From Eucalyptus grandis (lineage: Eukaryota > Streptophyta > Magnoliopsida > Myrtales > Myrtaceae), in NCBI RefSeq assembly GCF_016545825.1, contig NC_052618.1, forward strand, positions 16,071,561 through 16,135,560: a DNA stretch of 64,000 bases, given 5' to 3'. Positions 46,849-58,786 of this stretch are shown here, one piece after another (position 1 is the first letter of the stretch; each line of letters begins with the position of its first letter). The notes beneath the pieces were generated by a model. It did no database searches, was not told the DNA's origin, and saw only the letters and a program-made list of their open reading frames with translations. A program made the position numbers and the translations under genes.

Positions 46849-47666
46849 ATTCACAATTATGATTATCCCAAAGACAGTCATAATTGGTTAACCGGTGAAT
46901 ACAAAACTACAATGTGATTCTCCAAAATCGATCTTCCTCTTTCCTTCAAACTCTCAATTTCAGTTCAGCTTGCTTTTCTAGAAATGCCCCATTAGATCGA
47001 ATCGAACTCATGACCATTGGCAACATCCTAAGATAGCAAACACTAAATAGAAATCTTGAGAATAAGTAAGAGTCATGAGGGGACTAAAAAAATTGAGGAA
47101 CTCTTTTCCTCAAGAGTCTCACACGACATAAAAAGTTGAGATCAAACTTTTGCCACTCTTATTGGTCGTCTCATGTATACGTAGTATGAAATACGTATTA
47201 CAGTATTAACTCCTTTCCCATGGAGCGTATGTCTACACTTTTCAATACCGTACAAATGATAGTTGAGACATACCCAATGTCTAACTTGAGTTCACGTATC
47301 TACTCATTTACAAAATTCATCAAAACTCACATCTGGCATCTTAGACAGATAAAGTAAAATATGTGGGGTATTTTACTTTCGGACATAGTAAGTATTATGT
47401 CCTCATCTTAACACCCAGTTAAGGCGACATACGTGTTTTAAGCTTGAGCTCTCGATTATCACATAGATAATAAGCTTAAAAACAGTCTCATCTCTATTTA
47501 TCACACAGTAAATAGAGGCAATTACTCGTGTGAGTGGGCTAATCTTATATCTGTCCGACATACTTTCCTAACTTAAAGTAATGCACTGAGCATAAAGATC
47601 AAACAAAGATTCATAGGCATTAATGATGAAAACACAAATTCATCAAATGTGAACACTTCAGGGAAA

Positions 47667-49200
47667 TTACAATCCAGTACATCCGACTCTACGCAATCCT
47701 AGAGATTTCATATGGCCACAAAACACATCTCTAGGTATTGGCTTTGTCATAGGATCTGCTACCATTTTATGCGTAGTATGTACTCTAAGTTCACTTCTTT
47801 TCGTGCAATCATATCCATGACAAAATTGTACTTGGTATCTATAAGTTTGGTCTTGTCATGATATTTTGGATCTTTGGTGTACACTTTTGCTGCTTGGCTA
47901 TCATAATTAACCAACAATTAATTTGCAGCACTTCCAATAACACCTAAATGATCCAATAATCTCTTAAGCCAAACATCTCCTTATACTGGTGCTGATAATG
48001 CCACGAACTCAGTTTCCATCGTGGGCAAGGCTATACATGTTTGTTTCTTACTGCTCCAACATATGGTGCCATTATTCGGTAAGAAAACAAACCCAGAGGT
48101 AGCTTTCCTTTCATTTAAATCTCCTCCCCAATCAACATCAGAATAGCCTTAGAGTCGCAGATCCTTCCCATAATAACTCAGCGTATAATCAGCAGTTCCC
48201 TTTAGATACCTTAGTATTCTTTTAACGGCTTTCCAATGTGCTTGACCTGGATTGGATTGGTATCTGCTCACCATTCCAACAGCATAACATATGTCCGGTC
48301 TTATACACATCATAGCATACATCAAGCTCCCAACAGCACTAGCATAAGGAACATGTTTCATTTGTTCCTTCTCTTGTGGAGTCCTTGGACATAGTCTATG
48401 GCTCAATCCTTCACCTTTTGCAATAGAAGTGTCTATGGGTTTAAAATCCCATATCATTTATCTCAAAGTTGTAAGACAACCAACTTTTGATAGTATTGAC
48501 AAGCTCCATTTTGCTTCCGGCAATTAGTATATCATCAACATATAATGATATGATCACAAATTGATCCTTGGATCTTTTGATATATATACAATGATCCATA
48601 TTTATCATTGTAAGATCATATGCTATTATGGCATTATGAAATCGTATATACCATTGTCTTGACGACTGCTTGAGGCCATATATCGACCCCCAAAGTCGAC
48701 ATACCTTTTCTTCTTGGCCTTTCACTATGAAATCAGCAGGTTGTTCCATATATGTTTCTTCCTCTAATTCTCTATTGAGGAAAGCAGTCTTTACATCCAT
48801 TTGATGTAACTCAAGATCCATACTTACCATGATTGCCAGAATAATGCGAATCGAGGTAAATCTCATTACAGGAGAGAATGTTTCTACATAATCAATTCAT
48901 TCCTGTTGATTATACCCCTTCACCACAAGGCGAGCCTTATGCCTTTCTATCGAGCCATCAGCCTTTCGCTTTATTTTGAGAACCCATCTGTTCCAAATAG
49001 CTCTGTGTCCTTTTGGAACATCAACCAGTTCCCAGACTTTGTTTGACTTCATTGACTCCATCTCCTCTTTCATTGCATAAATCCATTTTTCCTTACTAGG
49101 GCAATTCAGAGCCTCATTAATATTTCTCGGCTCATCCTCATCTTGCGGAGCAATCATAAAAGTTTCCCCTTCAATGTCAAAACGTCGACGGGGAATACTT
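47667..49200 (-). pseudogene. Copia reverse transcriptase and RNase H
   Basis: RT starts at about 49150 (EALNCPSKEKWIYAMKEEME, WELVDVPKGH). It is interrupted by a stop near 48897, then continues at 48866-48441: MDVKTAFLNRELEEETYMEQ, the SIYGLKQSSRQWYIRF block and the catalytic SLYVDDILIAG. 48457-48149 holds GSLMYAMMCIRPDICYAVGM and WKAVKRILRYLKGT. RNase H follows to the terminal motif VADPMTKPIPRDVFCGHMKS and TAA at 47667. Frame breaks at about 48450 and 48150 mean it is not translatable as one protein. Confidence 0.9.
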
Positions 49201-50347
49201 TGGTGACTTTTTCGCCGTATGGGAGATTGTACACTTAGCACATCATTCCCAATTATGCTCCCACTCGGATTAGATAATGACGATGTCGTCTCATCATGTG
49301 GTTGTAATTGAGAATGAGTTGAATTCAATTCATCACTTCTCATATTACTCTCACTTGGACGAACTCCATTAATATCATTATCTTGATCCAAGGTTTCAAA
49401 TAAGAAGTAATATTTCCCTATTTTGCCCTTCTTAGGAAATTCATCCACTAAGAATGTGACATCCCGTGATTCAAATTCAGTTATTCTCCCACTTTCCTGC
49501 TCACCTATGAACACATACCATTTCGAGTGTTCGGAGTATCTCATTAAAATACTCTACTTTTATCTGGGACTCAATTTCGCAAACTTGTGAGAGGACATAT
49601 GAGTATAAGCAGCATAACCCCATGGCTTAAGTAAACTTAAGTCCGGTTTTCTACCTGTCCATAACTCATATGGAGTGGAACTAACTAATTTGGAAGGCAC
49701 TCGGTTAAGTATATAAGCAGCAGTTAACAACACATCACTTCAAAAAGTGATATGTAAGTTAGCATGCACCATCATGGACCTAACCATTTCCAGTAGGGTT
49801 CTGTTTCTTCTCTCTGCAACACCATTTTGTTGAGAAGTATATGAAATAGACAACTGTATTTCTATTCCTTTTCACCACATAATTTTCTAAACTCATCAGA
49901 TAAATATTTTCGACCTCGATCAGATCTCAATGCTTTTATTTTCTTATCTAATTGATTTTCTACCAAGTTCATAAACCTTTTGAAACAACTTATTGCTTCA
50001 GATTTATGAGAAATCAAATAGACATATTTGAATCGAGTATAATCATCTATAAAAGTGATGAAATAAACAGCTACATGCCTTCCTTTCACATTCATTGAAT
50101 CACAGACATCATAATGGATTAAATGCAGAGGAAATTCAGCTCTTTTATCCTTTCCAAATGTTTTCCCTATCGTTTTCCCTACTAGGCAATGCTCACATAT
50201 TGGCAAATCGACTTTTTCAATGTTGCCCAACAAGCCCTCTTTGGCTAGTTTATTCATATGTTGTTGGCCAATATGACCAAGTCTAGCATGCCACATAATC
50301 ACATCATTATCATATGAAGTAGAAAACGTGAAACAAAGGAACAACAA
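49201..50347 (-). pseudogene. Copia integrase
   Basis: 50347-49862: GAG-pre-integrase and zinc domain (MWHARLGHIGQQHMNKLAKE, ICEHCLVGK), the catalytic Asp in LIHYDVCDSM, FIDDYTRFKYVYLI, and the second Asp in IKALRSDRGRKYLS. The DDE Glu region follows in a different frame (about 49830-49800). 49544-49400 holds the C-terminal part (TFLVDEFPKKGKIGKYYFLF) and then a polar linker toward RT. Confidence 0.86.
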
Positions 50348-50461
50348 ACATTGACATCACCACAGTCAACATTCGGTACAATAAAACCATCTAGAAAGTG
50401 ACCACAACCATAGTAGTTTGTATTCAAATACAAATCTACATCGCTATTACGGAAGTTCACA

Positions 50462-50869
50462 CTAAAAGCCAAGCTTAACCAACACCAAAACAGACACAAA
50501 ATTTCGACGAATCTCCGGAGCATATAGAACATCATGTAGGAACAAGGTGCGTCCACCACGCATGTTCAATTGGCATGTGCCAATCCCTTTAACTTCATTT
50601 CTGGAGTTATTTCCTACACAAATCCCCTTAGTTCCAATTGGTACTCGTCGGAATTCCACGAAGGATCCTCTATCCTTCGCTACATGGTCTGTTACTCCTG
50701 AATCTACAATCCACAAAGGATTGGATTCAGCTAATAATACAGAACTTGACACATAAGCAAAGTTCTCAAATGTACAAGAGGTGTTTACCTTCTTTGGCTC
50801 ATGACAGTTGCGAGCATAGTGACCCTTCTTGTCACAGTTGTAACACCTCACCCTTGACATTTTCTTCAC
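50462..50869 (-). pseudogene. Copia zinc knuckle and protease
   Basis: 135 open residues. Residues 9-22 CYNCDKKGHYARNC form an intact CX2CX4HX4C knuckle. At about 53-62 WIVDSGVTDHVA is the retropepsin site (usual form W-x-x-D-S-G-A-T-x-H). DVLYAPEIRRNFVSVLVL is the usual protease C-terminal motif. A frameshift then leads to VDLYLNTNYYGCGHFLDGFI in another frame before integrase. Confidence 0.88.
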
Positions 50870-52200
50870 TTGAGGACGTTTTCCTCTCTTGTGTTGGTTA
50901 ACTCTTGATCTCTTGCAATAAGGACTTGATCATTTGCATTCCCACATATTGAACGAATCAATACGCTTGCACTTAGAGATCAAAGCCCTTTCGAGCCAGA
51001 ACCAGCCCTGCAAATATCTATTTTCAGCTCACATGCCGTTAAGCGGTCCTCTACCAGCTCAAGGTGGCGCACAGCATCTTCAAGATCTTCCATAACATGG
51101 TCAAGAGCTTCTAGTTCTTCTTGCTTTTCCAGCACATATTGAATCTCCATATTCAATATTTCACAATTATTGCCGTTCATATCAGCAATTACGTTCTTAG
51201 TTGCTGAAAAAACATCAATCTGAACACATCGAGACATACATGCACGAATAATTAATGTCTATCATTTAAGCATCCCTATTTGCACAGACCCATCATATCA
51301 ATGAATAATTTCAAGTAAGGTTTCAGAATCAAAAGGTCACTACGTTTCCAATCATCCTCAAAAATCCTAACTTAAAACTATTATTAATATAATTGTCTTA
51401 TGCAAAATAAATTCTATGAAGTTACAAAAACTTCTATGAACTATCCACACTAACTACCCAAGCAATCAGCAATTAATGAAAGCAACAGATAATTGACATC
51501 CAATAAAATAATGATGCTTTCAACTAATACAACAATTCATTACACTAAGTAATATGTCCAAGAAGAAATATCAACATAGAAAGAGATATTCACACAGAAA
51601 AATCTCAAACTAATCTAAGAAATAAATGGGGAATGTCCTTCTAATCTATCAGTCAAAACATCGAGAAAACCGAAAGCACATTTGCCAACCATGGGAAAAC
51701 TTTTGGAGAGCTTTCATGTCGCCACCAAGGTGCATTTACTCGCGCCATGTGGCGCTCAATCTAAGGGTTGAAGTTTTGGCCAACTCAATCCTATAGTACT
51801 CTCTTACAAAAGCATCCACTAGATTCCTATAATCCGGGACCACGTTGTCCCTTCTAACACTGCTTGCCATTCAGGTGGAAGAGTGTTCATCAAAGCCGAC
51901 ACATTCTCAAAATCCGGCATAAGATAACCATTCCAGATGATTTATTGTATCATCTGATTGACCTTGACCATGTGTGATACTAAATCACCATCAAGCCACC
52001 GATAATTAGCTAACTCTTTCATCAGCCTTTTCAGTCTAGCTCTTCCTTCGTCCGTTCTTGGGATTGCAGGTATCCATGCATAACGCATCATAGTTCTTGC
52101 AACAAATGCAGAACTAAAATGGATCACTTATAATCCATAATAAACAAAATGGAAAATACATAATTTTTCATGATTCATGCAACAAATGCAGAATAAAAAA
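50870..52200 (-). pseudogene. Copia gag (broken)
   Basis: Pieces on the minus strand: RYAWIPAIPRTDEGRARLKR and LMKELANYRWLDGDLVSHMV (about 52090-51965), then after a stop LMPDFENVSALMNTLPPEWQ (about 51925-51860). This is the N-terminal to central gag layout ending in the L-x-x-L-P-x-x-W/F signature. A helical charged segment at 51237-50980 (EKQEELEALDHVMEDLEDAV) precedes the zinc knuckle. Stops and frame changes throughout. Confidence 0.68.
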
Positions 52201-52254
52201 TGGATTACCTATAACCCACACAGACATAATTGAAAAAGAAACAAATTCCTTTTT

Positions 52255-52877
52255 TTTTCTTTTTTTTTTTTGGGTCAACGGTCAAAGTCAACGGTCACGG
52301 TCGTCAATGGTCGATCAATGGTCAATCAACGGTCAACAGTCAACGGTCAAGTCGTCGGACCGGTCGAGCCGTCGGGCCGGTTTGCTTGAACCGCCCGCAC
52401 GTGCGCGCGCGCGCGCGCTGGCTGACGTCACGCACGTCGGCCCGGCACGTGCGCAGCGTCTGCCGGCGCGCCGTGGGTCGGGTCGGGTCACCGGCACGCA
52501 CAAAGGCGCATCATCGGCTAACATCATGCGACGTCGGCCCCAGCGTCGGTCCGTCGACCGACGTGCCGTGCCGGTTCGCCGGCCGCCGGCGCCCATGTGC
52601 CGGTTCGCCGCCGGCGCATGTGGCGCACGCGCTGGCCAATGCCAGCGCTTTGTCTGCGCGTGTGGCGTCGTCCGGTTACGCACGACATGTCGCCGGACTC
52701 GTCTCGACGAACCCTTTCTGCCAGTGCCTTCAGAATTTGATTTCGACTTACGAAAACTCAGAAAAATGGCCGAACAGCGCTCGGGTGTCGAGATTTTCTC
52801 CCCGATTCGTACGGCCGAAGGTTTTCGCGAAAAAATCAATCAAAAAACATCAAACAAGTAGGGAAAAACGTGAACTA
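52255..52877 (-). other. GC-rich leader of the Copia element with GTCAA/TTGAC array
   Basis: The region between primer-binding site and gag is unusually GC-rich (GCGCGCGCGCGC near 52408; many CGGC motifs). At 52270-52350 it contains about ten copies of GGTCAA/GTCAAC (TTGAC on the minus, transcribed strand). Long frames on both strands here are compositional artefacts. Confidence 0.7.
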
Positions 52878-52892
52878 GGACTCTCATACCAA
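52878..52892 (-). other. Copia primer-binding site
   Basis: On the minus strand TTGGTATGAGAGTCC immediately follows the LTR end at 52893. Related to the iMet tRNA complement TGGTATCAGAGC with one mismatch in the core. Confidence 0.78.
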
Positions 52893-53322
52893 TGTTGGGA
52901 ATAACGGATCCCCGAAAACCGGATTCGACACTCAATCGAACCCTTAAAGCGAAGCGGAAGACGAAGCCCGGGAAAAATCACGTATCACCGATCGTAAAGC
53001 ACACCACGGATTCGAGCGTACCTTGTTAGCCACAGATTAAACACCGACGCCGATAGAGGAAGAGAATCTGGCCCTGGTTCGATCCGATGACGCCTTAAAG
53101 GGAGACAGTGTCGCCGTTTGCTTACTGTTTCTTTTTGGAGGGAGAATGCGCGGGGGAGGAGAAGACGTATGTCACTTTTTGCCAAAAGGTGTCTTCTCTC
53201 TCTCTCTCTCCTCTCTTTTATACCATCCCCCTCTATGGGCCCTATTCCCGTGGGCCGGGCCTTTTTGGCCCAGCATGGGCGGACGGGCCAACTTAGGCCC
53301 ATCACTAATTAAAAAGCCATCA
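52893..53322 (-). repeat. Copia 5' LTR (right)
   Basis: TG at 52893 and CA at 53321-53322 on the plus strand. TATA box TATAAAAG (minus) at 53215-53222. Near-identical to 46127-46557. Confidence 0.92.
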
Positions 53323-53327
53323 CATAA
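53323..53327. repeat. Target-site duplication, right (CATAA)
   Basis: Matches 46122-46126. AAE3-like intron sequence resumes here. Confidence 0.88.
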
Positions 53328-53775
53328 GCAATTGATCTCATCGTTAGAAATTCATCGTTACTGCGATCTTCCAGATATTGCATTCCCAAATTTAAACAGC
53401 ATCATCAGGAAATTTTCTGCATTTGAATTCGCATCATTGCACAAATGGAAAACCTGCACCATCGTACTTACGAGGAGACTCGATGATTGTGGGGACATAA
53501 ATACCTGTTTCAGGGAAAGCGAGCGCGATGAAATCATGCAGCTGCACGTGCGTCAAGTTGAACTCCCCATAGGCGGACACCGCTCTCCCGTCGGAGAAAT
53601 CCAATGCCGCCTTCTTCAACAGGTCCGTGAGCATAAGTTCCCCCATCGCTAATCACAGGGAACGAATCAATGGGAATCGTCTTCACCCAAAGCCGATCCC
53701 CAATCAAGCTGAAGAAGGGCAACACAATCGCTTGGCGAGAGGGAGAACGAAGGATCGACGAGAACAGGAATTCGT

Positions 53776-54423
53776 ATGAAGGAGAATAGAGGAAACTGGA
53801 GCGTTCGACAACGGAGGAGGAGGAGGAGGAGGAGGAGGGTTGCGTATGCATATAGGACGGAGATGAGACGAGAGGGAGGGAGGGAAGTTGGTACAATCGA
53901 GATGGCTCCGCAAAATATCTCTCCCGCGTCTTCTTCTCCATCTTGCTCTCCGAACCCCAGTCTCTCTCCCCACTCCATAACCCACCTACCACTCCACCAA
54001 GTCCCACCCTGCACCTATCCTCCCCTCCACCGAGTCCACCACCAACGCCCATCCTCCCTCCCATTCACAGTCTCCGAACCTTCTTCTCTCTGCCTCATCC
54101 CTAAGTCCCATCGCCACCTCCGAGAGGAGCAACGGTGGTCATGCGAGGAGCGGCGGGGGGCTTGCGAGAGGAAGTCCCTCCTTGTCGAGATCACCAAGCT
54201 GAAGCTTCAAATTCAGGCCCTATGGCACGGAATTCAGATTCCGAAAGGCGATCTGGTGGAGGTGGCGAACGTGGCTACACTGTTGCAGGTTTCGCAGGAG
54301 AGGAATTTAATCCCGGAGAGGGGGTTGAGCGCAAGTCTGATGCTATTGGAGGAGAGAGAGAAGAAAACTACAGTGGAGGAGAAGAGCAAACGGTTTTCTT
54401 TTTTTCAAACCGAAAATGTATGA
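53776..54423 (+). other. Long open frame of unknown status upstream of the AAE3-like exon 1
   Basis: 215 residues open on the plus strand, antisense to the region upstream of exon 1. The N-terminal part is low-complexity (Arg run from a GGA repeat at 53812-53838; Ser/Pro-rich). The C-terminal half is a charged helical-looking stretch (LLVEITKLKLQIQALWHGIQ). I do not recognise it. It may be chance openness of GC-rich 5' flanking sequence or a fragment of another gene. Confidence 0.25.
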
Positions 54424-55850
54424 AATTTCGGTTCGATTCGATTCTACGTCTCTATCATGAACAAATAGCATTGGCGCCCCCATCATTGATAAATGATTTT
54501 GAAAACATTTGCAAGAAATAACTAGAATTTAGCTTTCCATATAGGAACAATGGGGATTTCCATCGGACCACTCAAGAACACAAGCTAGTATTGCTGGAAG
54601 CCCATATGGAAAGGACGGTATGGGAATGAGTCTCTACAAGGGAATTGGCACGTCAATTCGTACAATAGCAGAATTCTTTAGGGTCAAAGTTACGTGCATG
54701 ATCTCAACCATTGAATGAAGGAAAATTGATGTCAACGATTGAATTTGGCATGACCATTTTGTCCTGCCAAACCCCACTATCCCATAACTCACGCCAAAAA
54801 TAATAAGTTATGCCATATCAATATTTCACTAATCAGTGTGTAAGCTATAGTTTTGATTATTTAACTTTACACATTTGACAAAATTGCTTTAGGGATAGAT
54901 ATTTCTCAGTCATCAAGCGTAAATTTCTACCAAGAAAAAGTGAAGAAATCATGGAACTTGAAAGTTGAGAGGATAGCATCCCTTGTCAGACTAGAAGTAA
55001 ATAAATCAAATGAAATTCAAACTAAATTGTTCAAAAAATATAACCACCGTTGCATTCTTCCACCATTTTTACTTTTTATTTTCATTTTTTTTTGTTTAGT
55101 GAAAACAAAATTGAAGAATTTATCCAGAAACAAATGTCTCCAAGTTTGAGATAATAAATGAAAACCACAGCATCAGAAAGGGTCATCACCAAAGGATTAA
55201 AACGCAGTCCAAGTTTGGGGCAATGGCGATTCTTTCACAGATTGTACAAATGCAAGGATCAATGGCAATTCTAACGCTCCATTCTTTGCATGTGCACATG
55301 CAGATCTTGCGCTCCTTCACAACAGAATACACATTCAAGACTTGATTCTGTTCATATAGAACACTTTAACTAGAACCAGAGAGATCAGCATGCCATGAGA
55401 CAGCAATTTTCAGGTCATACGTCAACGAGCGTACGAGACGAGAATCATAACACCATATGACAAATGAGCATCCTATTCCAACAAAGTTGGCCATAACAAG
55501 GGTTCGATAAGTAGAGAACAAATCAAATTTATGTATATGATTTTGTGTTTCTAGGATTGTATCGAATTTACATATTGATCTAGTTTGAGCATTCCATCAA
55601 ACAAGTAATATGCATTTTGATCAAGGAGCTCATCCGTAACTAGATCGAAAATCGTCCAAATTGGACTAGATTGGCGGGTTTAGTCCAATTCCTGATTGCA
55701 TAAAAATGGAACTAGTGATTTTCAATTTGGTTCCCTTTTTTTGGGACCGAGAACCAAACCAAACAATCCTAACCAAACAAGTTCCGGTCCGATCCAATGA
55801 AACCGGCCACTTAGCAAATTTAAAATATATATATATATATATATATACTA

Positions 55851-55914
55851 GAGTTGGTATGCCTATATAATTTTTGTCCTTTGAGTTGGTATGCCTATAT
55901 AATTTTTGTCCTTT
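55851..55914. repeat. 32-bp tandem duplication
   Basis: GAGTTGGTATGCCTATATAA plus TTTTTGTCCTTT occurs twice head to tail (55851-55882, 55883-55914), identical. Confidence 0.95.
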
Positions 55915-56952
55915 TCTTCACTTCCTTCACTTTTGTCTTTATTTCCTTGCCGAGCGTGAGCTTGAAGTCACTCATGATAATGCAATCTTTCTTATCTTAA
56001 AACAAAAAATATATCACTCCGTATATAATCCATGCCAACCGACTATGCCTTAACACACCTTCCTTTTATTTTTCTATCTTTATTTTTCTATATATTGCAT
56101 GAATATACGAAACATCAATCATCATATCATTTTTTTATTCCTTTTCATTGGCCAAATTTTCCTCATTTGCTCTTGAACAAATATTGTAAGAATAATATAA
56201 ATCTTTTTCTAAAATATACTCATCTTCTAACTCATCATTCCTCATAAGTTAATTTTCGGCAATCAAAGAATAAATGGTTTGGGCCAATTTCCTCTCTTCA
56301 TGGGCTTTGTCCAACTTGCCAAATTAAATCTTACAACTATCATTTCGAATATGTCTGTCATCGGTCTAATGTGAATGCAATAATAAAAATGTAAACTAAA
56401 TAATAAATGCTCCTAAAATTACATGCTATGCAACTTAATTATATTATGTTTGTTTAAAGGTTAAAATTAATCTCTAATTTTCTATGTAATAAATAAATGG
56501 TTGAGTTGCCAAAATTTAGGTGTCGCAGGATTAAATTGGCACCAATGAAACATGTTTAGGACTTTTCTGACACTTTTTCCTAATAATACAATGTAGCAAA
56601 ATCGAAAATTATAGCAAATAAGAAGAATCTTTGTGAAATCCCAAATCAAGCTCCCAAGTCACGTTGATTATGAGATATTTTTATCTAGTTAGTGTAATTT
56701 TGCATGCATGTCTTTGAAATTGATACCATGAAAAATTCCAAATTGATTCATCTATAACAAATTTATCTTGAATTAATTTTTTGACTACAAAAAATACTAC
56801 AGTGATGTAACTATGACAAATTTACCCTTAATTAGTTTTCATTAAATTTTCCTAAAATAACCGAAGTGTCCCTTTTAGATAAAGTTACCCCTAAAATCTA
56901 TGCCTAACATCTCTCCCCTCTCTCTGCCTGCCCCTCTTCCATTGCCGCTCTT

Positions 56953-57025
56953 AAGCTCGGATTTTGCCATTCGAGTAAGCTAGAGGGAGGGAGGAAGCTC
57001 GGATTTTGCCATTCGAGTAAGCTAG
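56953..57025. repeat. 31-bp direct repeat
   Basis: AAGCTCGGATTTTGCCATTC plus GAGTAAGCTAG occurs at 56953-56983 and 56995-57025. Confidence 0.93.
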
Positions 57026-57050
57026 GGAGGGAGGGAGGGAGGGAGGGAGG

Positions 57051-57125
<75 letters not shown>
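57026..57125. repeat. (GGGA)n(GA)n compound microsatellite
   Basis: About seven GGGA units run into about 36 GA units. Ser-Leu frames on the minus strand are artefacts. Confidence 0.96.
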
Positions 57126-57129
<4 letters not shown>

Positions 57130-57417
57130 AGTAAATAAATATAAAAAATAAAATGAAAAAGGCATACATGGACCCACCCGTAAGTAACTGCGTTGGTTGA
57201 GAGTCTCTCATTCATCGCCAAGGTCGAGAGTTTGAAACCCACAATTGCTAGCGATTTAAGTGGGGGCCCTGGCAGTGGGATGATGGGCTAATCTTCTTCA
57301 AGTATAGGTGTTGTAGGTCTCTTCATCGTGGAGGACCAAGAGACCCCAAATAGCATAAGCAAAAGAGGACCTCGGCAGATTCTCGATCACCAAAAAAAGA
57401 AGAAGAAGAAGGCGTAC

Positions 57418-58786
57418 ACTGGTGGCATTAGTGATGGCTCCAACAACAAGGGGCACCATGAAACGGAGCTGCTCAACGCTTGCACCTAAGGTGAAAAGAA
57501 AGTTGTAGTCGTTTCCACCAATCTCCCCCACAAGAAACAAAGACTTCTTGAAATATGGATCACAATCTGCTCAAAAGAAAGAATTAAAACAAAAATTAAA
57601 TGGATGAAAGATGGATTGGTAACCATATAAAAGATCGTTGTGATAAGATACATTTAAATATTAATCACCTCGTGAAAATATTTTTTTTCTTTGTTTTTTT
57701 TTTTTAATGATCCAAGAGCATGGACGAAAAGCCACATCTATAAGAAGGTTTGTAAAACATCTTGCTAGGGCCATGAACTGATCGAGTTCATGCCTTTTGG
57801 CCTGAACAAGTAGTCCTAATTTGAGCAAGTTGAATGTAGTTAATATCTAAATAGACGATCTTTGGTTGCTTAGCTCATGCCAACTGTAAAGTCACCCTAT
57901 GAAAGATTTAGGAGCTACATATCCATGATATCAACCAAATCACCTAGATGAATAATCATACCTTGTTTAGATAAGATCGATGGTACAAAATGGAAGTACA
58001 CACAAACTATCACTATAAAATATCAGTCCTCAATCGGAGCATACAAAAATGAGTTTATGTTTTAACTAGTTGGGTAGTACAAAGAGATGATTTGAGTCCC
58101 TTGAACCAGCTGAGCTGGACGTTTAAGGTATGATTCGTCCATAACAACGATCCAAGGTCTTGTGCATAAAAAAATGTCGGATCAAGTGCCGTGGCGCCGG
58201 CAACTGCAAAATTCACTCCACTACGAACATGATGCAAGCCCTTGCGCAGCTCAAGATATGGCTTCAGATCGGGCAACCCAAATGCTTCCGCTGCATTTTC
58301 ATATGCGTATTGCATGCACACCATTTAAACATCTCAACTGATGGTTAAAGATTTCAACTGCACGCAGAGCATGATACGAACACCGCAGGTATAAATAGTT
58401 TTTCCTTGAGCATTGTTTTCTACTGCTAGAGATCCCAATATTTATACCAAACTTAGTGGCCTTTTGCATCAAATCCCTGTTCTTTTCCCTAAAAGCAGAT
58501 TCATTTACAAAAGCAGATAAAGAGTCCGAGAGGACTACATACCTATGAAATCGATCATGAGACGTCCATCTGAAAAACGACCGGTGGGATGCCCAGAGAA
58601 AGTTTTGCCATAAGGAAGCTTAGCCACGGCCAGAAATGCGACCGCCCCGGTACTAAGGAAGTTCCCGGTGTCGCTTACAGAGTCGCCGAAATTGAAAATC
58701 GACTCGTACCTACGTGGGAGGGCCATGTTGGTCTTCAAAGACAGACAACAATGCAGAAGTATCGAGATTATTATATTATATTTCAC
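57418..58786 (-). pseudogene. GDSL esterase/lipase pseudogene (exons 1-3 only)
   Basis: Paralogue of the gene at 60296-62445, read the same way. Exon 1 is 58786-58543 (FNFGDSVSDTGN, with GDS nucleophile motif; PTGRFSDGRLMIDFI). Exon 2 is 58290-58066 (225 nt, same length as in the intact gene; SGVNFAVAGATALDPTFF). Exon 3 is 57566-57418 (149 nt, same length; LFLVGEIGGNDYN). Damage: the initiator equivalent to ATG is GTG at 58786; the exon 2 donor GT is TT (58065-58064); exons 4 and 5, carrying the catalytic Asp and His, are absent, and unrelated sequence plus a GA repeat follows exon 3. An in-frame upstream ATG exists at 58873 but cannot rescue the missing 3' half. Confidence 0.85.

Larger units (their letters stand above)
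46127..53322 (-). mobile_element. Complete Ty1/Copia retrotransposon in the AAE3-like intron
   Basis: 7.2 kb with LTRs of 431 and 430 bp, duplication CATAA, minus orientation. The primer-binding site and 5' LTR are at the right; gag, zinc knuckle, protease, integrase, RT and RNase H run leftward in Copia order. LTRs differ at only scattered positions, so this looks younger than the other Copia copies, but the left LTR terminus is TC rather than TG. Stops split the polyprotein (between gag parts, near 48897/48866, and at 48457). Confidence 0.93.
45345..53646 (-). pseudogene. AAE3-like acyl-CoA ligase (AMP-binding) pseudogene, intron invaded by Copia
   Basis: Exon 1 (53646-53505) starts MGELMLTDLLKKAALDFSDG RAVS (start of the AAE3/oxalate-CoA-ligase-like N-terminus), reaches LTHVQLHDFIALAFPET, and ends at a GT donor; about 20 residues before ALAFPET are missing. 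Exon 2 starts at 45793 after an AG acceptor with FVILFLAV, then KEFKFYLSNSKLKLLLTPPE, VINDPSVVAMFLHTSGAMGR (the AMP-binding P-loop, usually TSGTTSRPKG) and YKLTESDSTVIVLPLFHVHN. Stops and frameshifts interrupt it and it ends at the STIP junction; the rest of the enzyme is absent. The 7.7 kb intron consists almost wholly of the Copia element 46127-53322. Confidence 0.82.
54424..57417. other. Intergenic with simple repeats, no gene seen
   Basis: A+T-rich. Contains an AT microsatellite (55827-55850), a 32-bp tandem duplication, a 31-bp direct repeat, and GGGA/GA repeats (listed separately). 55640-55810 has GGTTC/GGACCGAGAACC-type sequence common in plant non-autonomous elements, but no boundaries could be drawn. 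Confidence 0.5.

Noticed and set aside
52307..52904. 200-residue open frames in the GC-rich stretch
   Set aside because: They lie in the leader of the Copia element, are open on both strands because of composition, and match no retroelement or gene motif.
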